A stretch of 64,000 nt of DNA from Kribbella capetownensis. GTDB lineage: Bacteria; Actinomycetota; Actinomycetes; Propionibacteriales; Kribbellaceae. The stretch is from positions 806,001-870,000 of the forward strand of contig NZ_SJKD01000002.1 of NCBI RefSeq assembly GCF_004331485.1, written 5' to 3'. The notes under the pieces are model-generated. The model worked only from the letters and a program-made list of their open reading frames with translations, was not told where the DNA came from and searched no databases. A program made the translations under genes and the position numbers. Positions 52,368 to 60,489 of the stretch are shown one piece after another; within the stretch, counting starts at the first letter, position 1; every line of letters begins with the position of its first letter.

Positions 52368-52403
52368 GGAGTGGTGCCCGGATCACTGTCCGGGCACCAC
52401 TCC
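52368..52403 (+). terminator. Strong intercistronic hairpin after the peptide-binding protein gene
   Basis: A perfect 15-bp stem (52368-52382 with 52389-52403) with a 6-nt loop lies between the binding-protein gene and the DppB-like permease gene. No T-tract follows, so it is more likely an mRNA-stabilising or partial-attenuation hairpin that keeps the binding protein in excess than a full terminator. Confidence 0.65.
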
Positions 52404-52424
52404 GATCGGTGAGGAGACAAGCCC

Positions 52425-53417
52425 GTGCTCTACTTCGTGGCGCGCCGTATGGTCAGCGCGCTCAGTGTCGTGTTGGTTACGCTGATCGCGACCTTCGCGC
52501 TGTTCTTCGTCGCGCCCACGGACCCGGCCGGCGCGATCTGCGGCGAGCGCAACTGCACCCAGCAGCGCTACAACGAGATCAAGGCGAACCTTCACCTGGA
52601 CAGGCCGAAGGTTCAGCAGTTCGCGGAGTACACCGCGGGCATCTTCACCGGCCGTGACTTCACCACCTCCGGCGTCACCCAGCACTGCGCCGCGCCGTGC
52701 CTGGGCTTCTCGTTCAAGAACGACCGCCCGGTCACCGAGATGCTCAAGTCCCGGCTCCCGGTGACGGTGTCGCTGGTCGCCGGTTACGCGGTCCTGGTAC
52801 TCACCATCGGCGTCTTCGTCGGATCGATGGCGGCGAAGAGACGCGGCACCCTGGGCGACCGCGGCCTGATGACCAGCACGCTGGTGGTCAGTTCGGTCCC
52901 CTACTACATCGTGGCGCTGATGGTCGCGCTGTATCTGACGATCTTGTACCCGATCCTTCCCCGGGGAGAATGGCATCCACCGTCGGAGAACATCGGGAAA
53001 TGGTTCGCCGGCCTGCTCACTCCGTGGCTGGTGCTCGGCATCTACAGCTGCACCTCCTACGCTCGGTACTCCCGTGGCTCCATGGTCGAGACGCTGAGCG
53101 AGGACTACATCCGGACCGCGCGGGCCAAGGGCCTGTCCGACCGGGTGGTCACCTACAAGCACGCGTTGCGGTCCGGCCTGATCCCGGTGATCACGATCTT
53201 CGGCCTCGATGTGGCCACCAGCCTCGGCGGCGCGATCTTCACCGAGAAGATCTTCGGTTTGCCCGGCCTCGGCGTGCTGGTGCTGGACAGCTTGAACAGT
53301 TACGACCTGCCGGTGATCATGGGCACCGTACTGGTGGCCTCGGTCATCCTGGTCGCGATGAACTTCCTCGTGGACATCAGTTACAGCCTGATCGACCCGC
53401 GGGTGAGGCTTACGTGA
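52425..53417 (+). CDS. Peptide/nickel ABC transporter permease (DppB-like)
   Basis: A 330-residue permease starting at a GTG with GAGGAG upstream. It begins with the DppB-type N-terminal helix (LYFVARRMVSALSVVLVTLI), has a long extracytoplasmic loop with three Cys residues (CGERNCTQQ and HCAAPC) and then five helices. The EAA coupling motif is YIRTARAKGLSDRVVTYKHA. The Cys pairs in the loop are unusual for the family and could form a disulfide outside the membrane. It overlaps the next gene by 4 bp (GTGA). Confidence 0.92.
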   Translation: MLYFVARRMVSALSVVLVTLIATFALFFVAPTDPAGAICGERNCTQQRYNEIKANLHLDRPKVQQFAEYTAGIFTGRDFTTSGVTQHCAAPCLGFSFKNDRPVTEMLKSRLPVTVSLVAGYAVLVLTIGVFVGSMAAKRRGTLGDRGLMTSTLVVSSVPYYIVALMVALYLTILYPILPRGEWHPPSENIGKWFAGLLTPWLVLGIYSCTSYARYSRGSMVETLSEDYIRTARAKGLSDRVVTYKHALRSGLIPVITIFGLDVATSLGGAIFTEKIFGLPGLGVLVLDSLNSYDLPVIMGTVLVASVILVAMNFLVDISYSLIDPRVRLT

Positions 53418-54577
53418 GCACCCCCGCCCCTGAAGACCGGAAGGACAGCATGGTCGAGAGCGCAGCTGGCGAGTCGGAGGCGACGGCGGCCGCGAAGCGT
53501 GGTCCGTCGGTCGCTACCCGTGAGCGCCGGCAGGGTTCGATCAACCCCAGCGGCGAGACGCCGTATCTGGTGGTCGAGGACCTGGCGGTCCAGTTCCCGA
53601 CCGCGGACGGGCTGGTCAGCGCCGTGAACGGACTGAGCTATTCGGTTCCGCTCGGCCGCACGCTGGCGATCGTCGGCGAGTCCGGCTCCGGCAAGTCCGT
53701 GTCCAGCATGGCCGTGATGGGCCTGCACGATCGCAAGCGGACCCGGATCACCGGCTCGATCCGGCTCGGCGGCGACGAGATCGTCGGCCTGCCGGAGAAC
53801 GAGCTGATGAAGATCCGCGGTGACGCGGTGGCGATGGTGTTCCAGGATCCGCAGTCCTCGCTGCACCCGCTGTACACGGTCGGCAACCAGATCACCGAGG
53901 CCTACCGGGTGCACCACAAGGTGTCCAAGGACGTGGCGAAGAAGCGTGCTCTGGAGATGCTCGACCTGGTCGGCATCCCGAACCCGCAGCGCCGCTTCTC
54001 GCAGTACCCGCATGAGTTCTCGGGGGGTATGCGGCAGCGCGCGATGATCGCGATGGGTCTGGTCAACGACCCGAAGCTGGTCATCGCCGACGAGCCGACG
54101 ACCGCGCTGGACGTCACCGTGCAGGCGCAGATCCTGGATCTGCTGAACAACCTGCAGAAGGAGTTCGGCTCCGCGATCGTGCTGATCACCCACGACCTGG
54201 GTGTGGTAGCCGAGATGGCCGACGACGTTCTGGTGATGTACGCCGGCCGCTGTGTCGAGTACGGCACCGCCGAGGATGTGCTGGCCAACCCGCGGATGCC
54301 CTACACCTGGGGTCTGCTCGAGTCGATCCCGACGGTGTCGGCGGCCAACGAGCGGCTGCGCCCGATCAAGGGTCTGCCGCCGAGCCTGCTGAACCTGCCC
54401 GACGGATGTTCTTTCAACCCGCGCTGTCCGTACAAGGACCGCGTCAAGGGTGAGCGTTGCACCACCGAACTGCCGGAGTTGCTGCCGGTGGACGGCGCCG
54501 GTGCCCACACAGCCCGTTGTCACCTGCACGACAAGGCCACGATCTACGCGGCCGAGGTCGCGCCGAGACTGAGCTGA
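53414..54577 (+). CDS. Peptide ABC transporter ATP-binding protein (DppD-like)
   Basis: A 387-residue ATPase. Walker A is GESGSGKS, the signature FSGGMRQRAMIAM, Walker B LVIADEPTTALDV, and the C-terminal oligopeptide-transporter domain has NPRCPYKDRVKGERC with Cys residues that may hold an iron-sulfur cluster, as in DppD. The GTG at 53414 overlaps the permease stop and has GAGG 5 nt upstream; an ATG at 53450 with GGAAGGA upstream is an alternative that would drop a 12-residue acidic stretch. The 45 residues before the ABC domain are low in complexity. Confidence 0.92.
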   Translation: MSTPAPEDRKDSMVESAAGESEATAAAKRGPSVATRERRQGSINPSGETPYLVVEDLAVQFPTADGLVSAVNGLSYSVPLGRTLAIVGESGSGKSVSSMAVMGLHDRKRTRITGSIRLGGDEIVGLPENELMKIRGDAVAMVFQDPQSSLHPLYTVGNQITEAYRVHHKVSKDVAKKRALEMLDLVGIPNPQRRFSQYPHEFSGGMRQRAMIAMGLVNDPKLVIADEPTTALDVTVQAQILDLLNNLQKEFGSAIVLITHDLGVVAEMADDVLVMYAGRCVEYGTAEDVLANPRMPYTWGLLESIPTVSAANERLRPIKGLPPSLLNLPDGCSFNPRCPYKDRVKGERCTTELPELLPVDGAGAHTARCHLHDKATIYAAEVAPRLS

Positions 54578-54596
54578 CAGGGGGCTGAGGAGAGAG

Positions 54597-55679
54597 ATGA
54601 GCGACAACAACACTGTGCGCAAGGTCGACAGCGTTCCGTCCGGCAGCACTGCGAAGGACTCCGGCGCGCCGCTGCTGCAGGTCCGGGACCTCAAGATGTA
54701 CTTCCCGATCAAGGAAGCGGCCGGGCTGGGCCGGACCAAGAAGGTCGTCCAGGCCGTCGACGGCGTGAGCTTCGAGCTGAAGGCCGGCGCGAGCATGGGG
54801 CTGGTCGGCGAGTCCGGCTGCGGCAAGTCGACGACCGGCCGGATGATCACCCGGCTGCTCACCCCGACCGCGGGCGAGATCCTGTTCAAGGGCACGAACA
54901 TCGCGCACCTGAAGGAGCGGGAGCTGCGCCCGTTCCGGCGGCAGCTGCAGATCGTCTTCCAGGACCCGTACAGCTCGCTGAACCCGCGCCAGACGGTCAG
55001 CAACATCATCAGTACGCCGCTGCGCGTGCACAACCTGGTGAAGAAGGGCAAGGAGCTCGACCGGGTCCAGGAACTGCTGGAGCGGGTGGGCCTGAACCCC
55101 GAGCACCACAACCGGTACCCGAACGAGTTCTCCGGCGGCCAGCGCCAGCGCATCGGCATCGCCCGGGCGCTCGCGGTGGAGCCGGAGGTGATCATCGCCG
55201 ACGAGCCGGTGTCCGCGCTGGACGTGTCCATCCAGGCCCAGGTGATGAACCTGCTGGAGGACCTGCGCCGCGACCTCGGCATCGCGTTCGTGTTCATCGC
55301 CCACGACCTGGGCGTGGTCCGGCACTTCTGTGACCAGGTCGCGGTGATGTACCTGGGCAAGATCGTCGAGCAGGGCTCCCGCGAGCAGATCTACGGCGCT
55401 CCGCAGCACCCGTACACCCAGGCGCTGCTGTCCGCGGCTCCGGACCTGGGCACCATCCGTGGTGTCCCGCCGAAGGAGCGGATCCGGCTGGTCGGCGACG
55501 TCCCCTCGCCGATCGACCCGCCGAGCGGCTGCCGGTTCCGGACCCGTTGCTGGAAGGCCGAGGACATCTGCGCGACGCAGGAGCCCCTGCTCGAGCCGAA
55601 GGCCCACTCCAGCGCCGGCCACGCCGCAGCCTGCCACTTCGCGGAGCCGAAGGTCGACCTGACCGCCGCCACCGCCTGA
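54597..55679 (+). CDS. Peptide ABC transporter ATP-binding protein (DppF-like)
   Basis: A 360-residue ATPase, the second of the pair. Walker A is GESGCGKST, the signature FSGGQRQRIGIARAL, Walker B VIIADEPVSALDV, followed by the oligopeptide/dipeptide C-terminal domain with its Cys residues (CRFRTRCWKAEDIC). It completes the five-gene importer. A long intrinsic terminator begins 11 bp after the stop codon, which ends the operon here. Confidence 0.94.
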   Translation: MSDNNTVRKVDSVPSGSTAKDSGAPLLQVRDLKMYFPIKEAAGLGRTKKVVQAVDGVSFELKAGASMGLVGESGCGKSTTGRMITRLLTPTAGEILFKGTNIAHLKERELRPFRRQLQIVFQDPYSSLNPRQTVSNIISTPLRVHNLVKKGKELDRVQELLERVGLNPEHHNRYPNEFSGGQRQRIGIARALAVEPEVIIADEPVSALDVSIQAQVMNLLEDLRRDLGIAFVFIAHDLGVVRHFCDQVAVMYLGKIVEQGSREQIYGAPQHPYTQALLSAAPDLGTIRGVPPKERIRLVGDVPSPIDPPSGCRFRTRCWKAEDICATQEPLLEPKAHSSAGHAAACHFAEPKVDLTAATA

Positions 55680-55690
55680 AACCCGTTGCA

Positions 55691-55724
55691 AAGAAGGGCC
55701 CTCGCAGCTGCGGGGGCCCTTCTT
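55691..55724. terminator. Bidirectional terminator between importer and LtrA gene
   Basis: A perfect 11-bp stem (AAGAAGGGCCC at 55691-55701 with GGGCCCTTCTT at 55714-55724) encloses CGCAGCTGCG, which is itself self-complementary. The right arm ends in TTCTT on the plus strand, and on the other strand AAGAAGGG likewise reads CCCTTCTT. It overlaps the stop codon of the convergent LtrA gene by one base, so it can serve both genes. Confidence 0.85.
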
Positions 55725-56929
55725 CATCCGTGTTTCAGTTCGTCCCGCTGCTGTGCGAAGCGGACCGACTCGAACGCGACCAGCACCGTCAGCAGAGCAG
55801 CGAGTACGGCGAGTTGCCCGAGCGCCGGCACGCTCGCGACCAGCGGTATGGCGATCAGCACGAGAGCGGCCGTGATCAGCCGGGACGCGCTCCACTGGTG
55901 CACGGTCCGGCGCTTGAACCCGACATGGCCGAGCAGGTAGAGGGCGACGCCGACGAAGAGCGCGAAGAGTCCGCCGCCCTTCAGCGGATCGTCCAGGTGA
56001 TGGTGCTCCGTGTCGCCGACGTACTCCAGGACCTTCTTCAGGCCGAGGGCGAGCAGGACGATGCCGATCACCATCGGCAGGTGCAGGAACGTGTACGCGT
56101 CGCGGGCGAGCTTGGGACGGGTCTCGGGTGGCTCGTGCTCCAGGGCGCGTTCGCCGTACCGCACGGTCGCGTCGAAGTAGATCCACCAGAGCGCAGCGGA
56201 CACCATCAGGCCGAGGAGGGACGCGAGCAGGATCGGCCAGGAGATCGGCAGGTCGGTGACGCCGACGCCGATCGCGACGATCGACTCGCCGAGCGCGATG
56301 ATCACGATGAGGCCGTGCCGTTCGGCGAAGTGGGCCGCCGACCGGAACCGCCAGCCGCGCGCGTCGATCAGATAGGTGCCTCCGTAGTCCGCCGCCAGTG
56401 CCGCTGCCCACAGCAACGTTTGGGTCCTCCCGTGGTACTGCGACGCGATCAGCAGGAGCGCCGTAGCGGAGAGCATCGACGGTGCGAAGCGGATCAGGGT
56501 ACGGCGTAGCACCGGGTCGCCGTCTGCGATCAGCCAGAACAGGATCAGGTGCAGCGCGCGGAAGGCGAAGTACGCACAGGCGATGACCACCGGGCCAGAC
56601 AGACCGCCGGGCAGGTCATGGAAGGCCTCGGGTATCGCGAGAGCGATCAGGAACATCGCGGCCATCGACAGCAGCAGGACGCCGGCGACCGAGCCCTCGT
56701 CGGCCTTGACGAGGTTGCACAGCCAGGAGAAGCCGATCCAGCTCCACCAGAGCAGCGCGACCAGCAGGATCCCGCGGAGCAGGCCGTGCCAGTTCAGGTC
56801 GTGCGCCATCAGCGCGGTGATCTGCGTCAACGCGAAGACGAAGACGAGATCGAAGAACAGTTCCAGCGTGGTGACCGACTGGTCCGCACTGGTCTTCAAC
56901 GCCCGGATGGATCTCCTGGATGCCGCCAT
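55724..56929 (-). CDS. LtrA-family membrane protein, copy 2
   Basis: A 401-residue membrane protein with about eleven hydrophobic segments and the family start VTTLELFFDLVFVFALTQIT. It is the second LtrA homologue in the window and only distantly similar to the copy at 28385-29581. The ATG at 56929 is chosen because GCAGGA is 8-9 nt upstream; an ATG three codons earlier is possible. No ECF41-type promoter was found upstream, so it does not appear to share the regulation of copy 1. The molecular function of the family is unknown. Confidence 0.88.
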   Translation of the reverse strand: MAASRRSIRALKTSADQSVTTLELFFDLVFVFALTQITALMAHDLNWHGLLRGILLVALLWWSWIGFSWLCNLVKADEGSVAGVLLLSMAAMFLIALAIPEAFHDLPGGLSGPVVIACAYFAFRALHLILFWLIADGDPVLRRTLIRFAPSMLSATALLLIASQYHGRTQTLLWAAALAADYGGTYLIDARGWRFRSAAHFAERHGLIVIIALGESIVAIGVGVTDLPISWPILLASLLGLMVSAALWWIYFDATVRYGERALEHEPPETRPKLARDAYTFLHLPMVIGIVLLALGLKKVLEYVGDTEHHHLDDPLKGGGLFALFVGVALYLLGHVGFKRRTVHQWSASRLITAALVLIAIPLVASVPALGQLAVLAALLTVLVAFESVRFAQQRDELKHG

Positions 56930-57027
56930 GGCGCACATCCTGCCACCCGCCGGCGCCGTCTCACGGGATCGCTGATTGGAACGGTGGGCTCCCGCTGGTC
57001 AGGGTCAGGAGGGAGCCCACCGGGTCT

Positions 57028-58329
57028 CTAGGCGCGGCCGTGTGCCTGCCGGCTGCGACGGCTGAGCGAGTCGATCGTGACAGCGATCAGAAGCACTGCG
57101 GCAGTCACGATGTAGCGGACGCTGGAGTCGAGGCTGAGCAGGGCCAGACCGTTCGAGATCGACATGATCACCAGTGCCCCGAGCAAAGCGGAGTACGCCG
57201 ATCCCCGGCCACCGAAGAGGCTCGTGCCGCCGATGACAGCAGCGGCGATCGCGTTCAGGTTGGTGTCGGTGCCGCCGCTGCTCTGGCCGACCGCGACCAG
57301 CCGCGCCGCCGCCAGGATGCCGCCGACCGCGGCGAAGGTCGAGCATGCCGCGAAGACGGACAGGTAGATCATCCGGACGTTGATACCCGCGCGCCGGGCG
57401 GCTTCGACGTTGCCGCCGACCGCGAACACCGAGCGGCCCCAACGAGTCCGCCGTACGACGAGGTCGGTGCCGACCACCAGCGCCAGGAAGAACAGGAACA
57501 TCGACGAGACACCGCGATCGCCGTTCAGGACGACGACCGGGACGACCAGCGCCACGGTCAGCGCGGCGGCCTTGATGGCGATGATCGAGGTGGGTGCAGC
57601 CGACAGTCCGGCGGCCGCCCGGGCGCCTCGGCCGCGCAGCCGGGTCAGCACGTAGAGCGCGACGACCACCACGATCAGTCCGTAGGCGACAGCGGGGGAG
57701 AGGAAGCTGCGCGCGGCGAACCCGACCAGCGCGGAGTCGTACGGCAGGTTGAGGGTGCCTTCCTTGCCGAGCACAAGCAACTGGAGACCGAGGAAACCGA
57801 GCAGACCGGCCAGGGTGATCACGAAGCTCGGTACGCCGAACCGGGTATAGAGAGCGCCGTAGAACAACCCGATCGCGAGCCCCAGCGCGACGCTGACCAA
57901 GAGCGAAAGCACCCAGGGCCAGTCCAGGTTGACGAACGTGACGCCGAGGACGGCGGCGGCCAGGCCGCTGACCGAGCCGACGGACAGGTCGATCTCGCCG
58001 AGCAGCAGCACCAGCACGATGCCCAGCGCGATCACGCCGACCGAGGTGGTCTGCAGGGTGAGGTTCACCAGGTTGCGGCTGGACAGGAACGAGCTGTTCG
58101 CGATCTGGAAGACCGCCCAGATGATGATCAGGCCGACCACCACCGGGACCGAACCGAGGTCACCCGAGCGGAGCCGGGCGGTGAACGCCGAGACGGCGCC
58201 GCTGACGCCGTGGCTGGCGATCAGGCGCTCGTCCTGCAGGTCGGCGGGCAGTTGGTCGGTGCCGTTCGTGGACGAGGTGCCGGGGCGCGGCGTGTCCTGC
58301 GGCCGGATCTCTGATCCGTGCAACGTCAT
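57028..58329 (-). CDS. Sugar ABC transporter permease (ribose/xylose/fructose type)
   Basis: A 433-residue permease of the BPD_transp_2 group (RbsC/XylH/FrcC). A 55-residue hydrophilic N-terminus precedes ten or so helices. The conserved LLLGEIDLSVGSVSGLAA lies in the second membrane region, and the C-terminal part has AIAAAVIGGTSLFGGRGS, the family signature. It overlaps the ATPase gene by 4 bp. At 433 residues it is longer than E. coli RbsC and nearer to XylH. With the upstream binding protein and single-domain ATPase it makes a complete importer. Confidence 0.92.
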   Translation of the reverse strand: MTLHGSEIRPQDTPRPGTSSTNGTDQLPADLQDERLIASHGVSGAVSAFTARLRSGDLGSVPVVVGLIIIWAVFQIANSSFLSSRNLVNLTLQTTSVGVIALGIVLVLLLGEIDLSVGSVSGLAAAVLGVTFVNLDWPWVLSLLVSVALGLAIGLFYGALYTRFGVPSFVITLAGLLGFLGLQLLVLGKEGTLNLPYDSALVGFAARSFLSPAVAYGLIVVVVALYVLTRLRGRGARAAAGLSAAPTSIIAIKAAALTVALVVPVVVLNGDRGVSSMFLFFLALVVGTDLVVRRTRWGRSVFAVGGNVEAARRAGINVRMIYLSVFAACSTFAAVGGILAAARLVAVGQSSGGTDTNLNAIAAAVIGGTSLFGGRGSAYSALLGALVIMSISNGLALLSLDSSVRYIVTAAVLLIAVTIDSLSRRSRQAHGRA

Positions 58330-59141
58330 GATGCCGAGCCCTCCTGCTGTGTCCGGCGCGCGGCGCGCTCGGAGACGGCGTTGTCCGTCGCGCCAGTGAT
58401 GGCGGCGATGATGTCCTGCGTCCTGGTCTCGCTGACCACGAAGACGCCGTTGTTCCGGCCGAGCCGCAGTACGGCGACCCGGTCCGCGACCGCCATCACG
58501 TCGGCCATGTTGTGGCTGATCAGGATCACGGCCAGGCCGCGTTCACGCAGCCGTTCGACCAGGTTGAGCACCTCGGCCGTCTGGGCCACGCCGAGAGCCG
58601 CGGTGGGTTCGTCCAGCATCACGACCTTCGGCTGGCCGAGCAGGCTGCGGGCGATCGCGACGGTCTGCCGCTGCCCACCGGACAGACTCGCGACCGGGAT
58701 CCGGACCGACGGGATCTTCGCGGACAGCTGCCGGAGCAGCTCCCACGACGACCGCTCCATCTCGACCTCGTCGAGCACCCGGCCCCGGCGCAGTTCGCGG
58801 CCGAGGTACAGGTTCGCGACCACGTCGAGGTTGTCGCACAGGGCCAGGTCCTGGAACACCGTGGCGATGCCGAGCTGCTGCGCCTCGGCCGGGCTGCTGA
58901 CCCGCACCTGCTGCCCGTCGAACACCATCGTGCCGTCGTCGGCGGTGTAGACGCCGGCGATCGTCTTCACCAGCGTCGACTTGCCGGCGCCGTTGTCGCC
59001 GACCAGGGCCAGCACCTCACCGGTCCGGACGTCCAGCTCGATGTTCTTCAGGGCCTGGACCGCGCCGAAGCGTTTGGAGACGCCCCGCAGCGTCAGCACC
59101 GTACCGGTGCCGACGGGGACGGGGGTGGGGGTGACAGTCAC
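58326..59141 (-). CDS. Sugar ABC transporter ATP-binding protein, single ABC domain
   Basis: A 271-residue ATPase starting at a GTG with AGGAGG 8 nt upstream. Walker A is GDNGAGKST (near residue 44), the signature LSGGQRQTVAIARSLL, Walker B VVMLDEPTAALGV and the switch His in LISHNMADV. In contrast to RbsA and XylG it has only one ABC domain, as in FrcA-type fructose importers, so it should act as a homodimer. A 14-bp hairpin lies upstream, between it and the binding-protein gene. Confidence 0.93.
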   Translation of the reverse strand: MTVTPTPVPVGTGTVLTLRGVSKRFGAVQALKNIELDVRTGEVLALVGDNGAGKSTLVKTIAGVYTADDGTMVFDGQQVRVSSPAEAQQLGIATVFQDLALCDNLDVVANLYLGRELRRGRVLDEVEMERSSWELLRQLSAKIPSVRIPVASLSGGQRQTVAIARSLLGQPKVVMLDEPTAALGVAQTAEVLNLVERLRERGLAVILISHNMADVMAVADRVAVLRLGRNNGVFVVSETRTQDIIAAITGATDNAVSERAARRTQQEGSAS

Positions 59142-59207
59142 TCGATCAGCCTCCTGGGCTTTGCGTTCAGGCCATGATCGCGGCGATCCGTCCGCCGGGA
59201 CAGACCC

Positions 59208-59241
59208 GGCGTTGCCCCGCACCTCACTGCGGGGCAACGCC
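59208..59241 (-). terminator. Strong intercistronic hairpin after the sugar-binding protein gene
   Basis: A perfect 14-bp stem (59208-59221 with 59228-59241) with a 6-nt loop lies 10 bp after the stop of the binding-protein gene and 66 bp before the ATPase start, read on the minus strand. No T-tract follows. Like the hairpin at 52368-52403, it is placed to protect or enrich the upstream binding-protein message. Confidence 0.65.
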
Positions 59242-59251
59242 GAAGGGCGGG

Positions 59252-60331
59252 TCAGTTGCTGGTCAGGCCGGCCGCGGTGCAGGCGGCGGCGAACGACGCG
59301 GTGCAGATGTCGGTGACCTTGTAGATGTTGTCCTTGACCACGGTGTCCTTGATGTTGGCCTTGGTCACCGCGACCGGGTCGAGAATCGTCGACGGGATGC
59401 CGCTCTTCTCGGTGGTCGACTCGGGCTTGCTGCCGTTCGCCAGCGCCAGCGCGCCCTTGGCGGCGGCCTCGGCCTGCGGCTTGACCGCCTTGTAGATCGT
59501 CATCGCCTGGTCCCCGGCGACGATCCGCTGGATGGCGGCCAGTTCGGAGTCCTGCCCGGTGACCGGCGGCAGCGGGGTGACGCCGCCACCCTTGAGCGCT
59601 GCGATCGCGCCACCCGCCGTACCGTCGTTGGCGGCGTACACACCGACCAGGCCGTTCTTGATCGCGCTCAGCTGGCCTTCCATCCAGGCCTGCGCCTTGT
59701 CCGGGCTCCAGTCCGGGGTGTCGAACTCGGCGGCGACCTTGAAGCCGCTGCTGTCCAGCACGCTGTGCGCGCCCTTCTTGAAGTCGGCCGCGTTCGGGTC
59801 GGTCGGCGCGCCGTTGATCATGGCCAGGTTGCCGGAGGTCTTGCCGGCCGCCTTGAGCGTGTCGACCAGGGTCTGTGCCTGCAGCTTGCCGACCGCCTCG
59901 TTCTCGAACGACACGTAGTAGTCGGCGTTCTCGATGAATCGGTCGTACGCGACCACGGGGACGCTCTGGCTCTTCGCGGAGGCGACGACCGCGGCGGCGG
60001 CCTTGCCGTCGACCGGGTCGAGCACGAGCACGTTCGCACCCTGGGTCAGCGCCGCCTCGGCCTGCTGTTGCTGCTTGGCCGCGTCCTGGTCGGCGTTGCT
60101 GTAGATCAGCTCGCAGTCGGCGCAGGCGGCCTTCAGCGCCTCGGTGAACAGCGGCCGGTCGAGCGCCTCGTAGCGGGTCGTCTTCGACTCCGGCAGCAGC
60201 AGGGCGATCTTCTTGGCGCCGCCGCCGCTGCCCGAGCCCGAGTCGTCGTCGGAGCCGCAGGCGACCAGGGAGACGGCGAGGGCCGAGACGGCGAGGCCGA
60301 GGCCGACGAGACGGGATGCTGACACGGACAT
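59252..60331 (-). CDS. Sugar-binding lipoprotein (periplasmic-binding family 4)
   Basis: A 359-residue lipoprotein with a signal peptide ending in the lipobox SLVAC (Cys25), an Asp/Ser/Gly linker and a type I periplasmic-binding fold (KKIALLLPESKTTRYEALDR, then GANVLVLDPVDGKAAAAVV). Proteins of this type bind ribose, xylose, fructose or similar sugars. The start ATG at 60331 has AAGGAG upstream, and this Shine-Dalgarno lies inside the first operator-like palindrome. It is the first gene of the binding protein-ATPase-permease operon. Confidence 0.92.
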   Translation of the reverse strand: MSVSASRLVGLGLAVSALAVSLVACGSDDDSGSGSGGGAKKIALLLPESKTTRYEALDRPLFTEALKAACADCELIYSNADQDAAKQQQQAEAALTQGANVLVLDPVDGKAAAAVVASAKSQSVPVVAYDRFIENADYYVSFENEAVGKLQAQTLVDTLKAAGKTSGNLAMINGAPTDPNAADFKKGAHSVLDSSGFKVAAEFDTPDWSPDKAQAWMEGQLSAIKNGLVGVYAANDGTAGGAIAALKGGGVTPLPPVTGQDSELAAIQRIVAGDQAMTIYKAVKPQAEAAAKGALALANGSKPESTTEKSGIPSTILDPVAVTKANIKDTVVKDNIYKVTDICTASFAAACTAAGLTSN

Positions 60332-60341
60332 ATGGCGGCTC

Positions 60342-60417
60342 CTTGACGTGAAGACCCGGGTAGGCCTGACGGAAGTCAAACCCCCGGGTAGCCTTGACGT
60401 CAAGACTTGAATTCAAG
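60342..60417. promoter_or_regulatory. Three operator-like palindromes upstream of the sugar importer
   Basis: CTTGACGTCAAG (60393-60404) and CTTGAATTCAAG (60406-60417) are perfect 12-bp palindromes separated by one base, with centres 13 bp apart. CTTGACGTGAAG (60342-60353) is a third copy with one mismatch and covers the Shine-Dalgarno of the binding-protein gene. A CCGGGTAG-containing direct repeat (near 60356 and 60384) precedes two of them. The ROK repressor encoded immediately upstream at 60490-61677 is the obvious binder. Confidence 0.7.
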
Positions 60418-60489
60418 AAATAGACATATTCGTGTCACGTGATCGTTCGCAGGGCAGGGCGACGCCCCTCGTCGTACGCCGAGGTGGTG

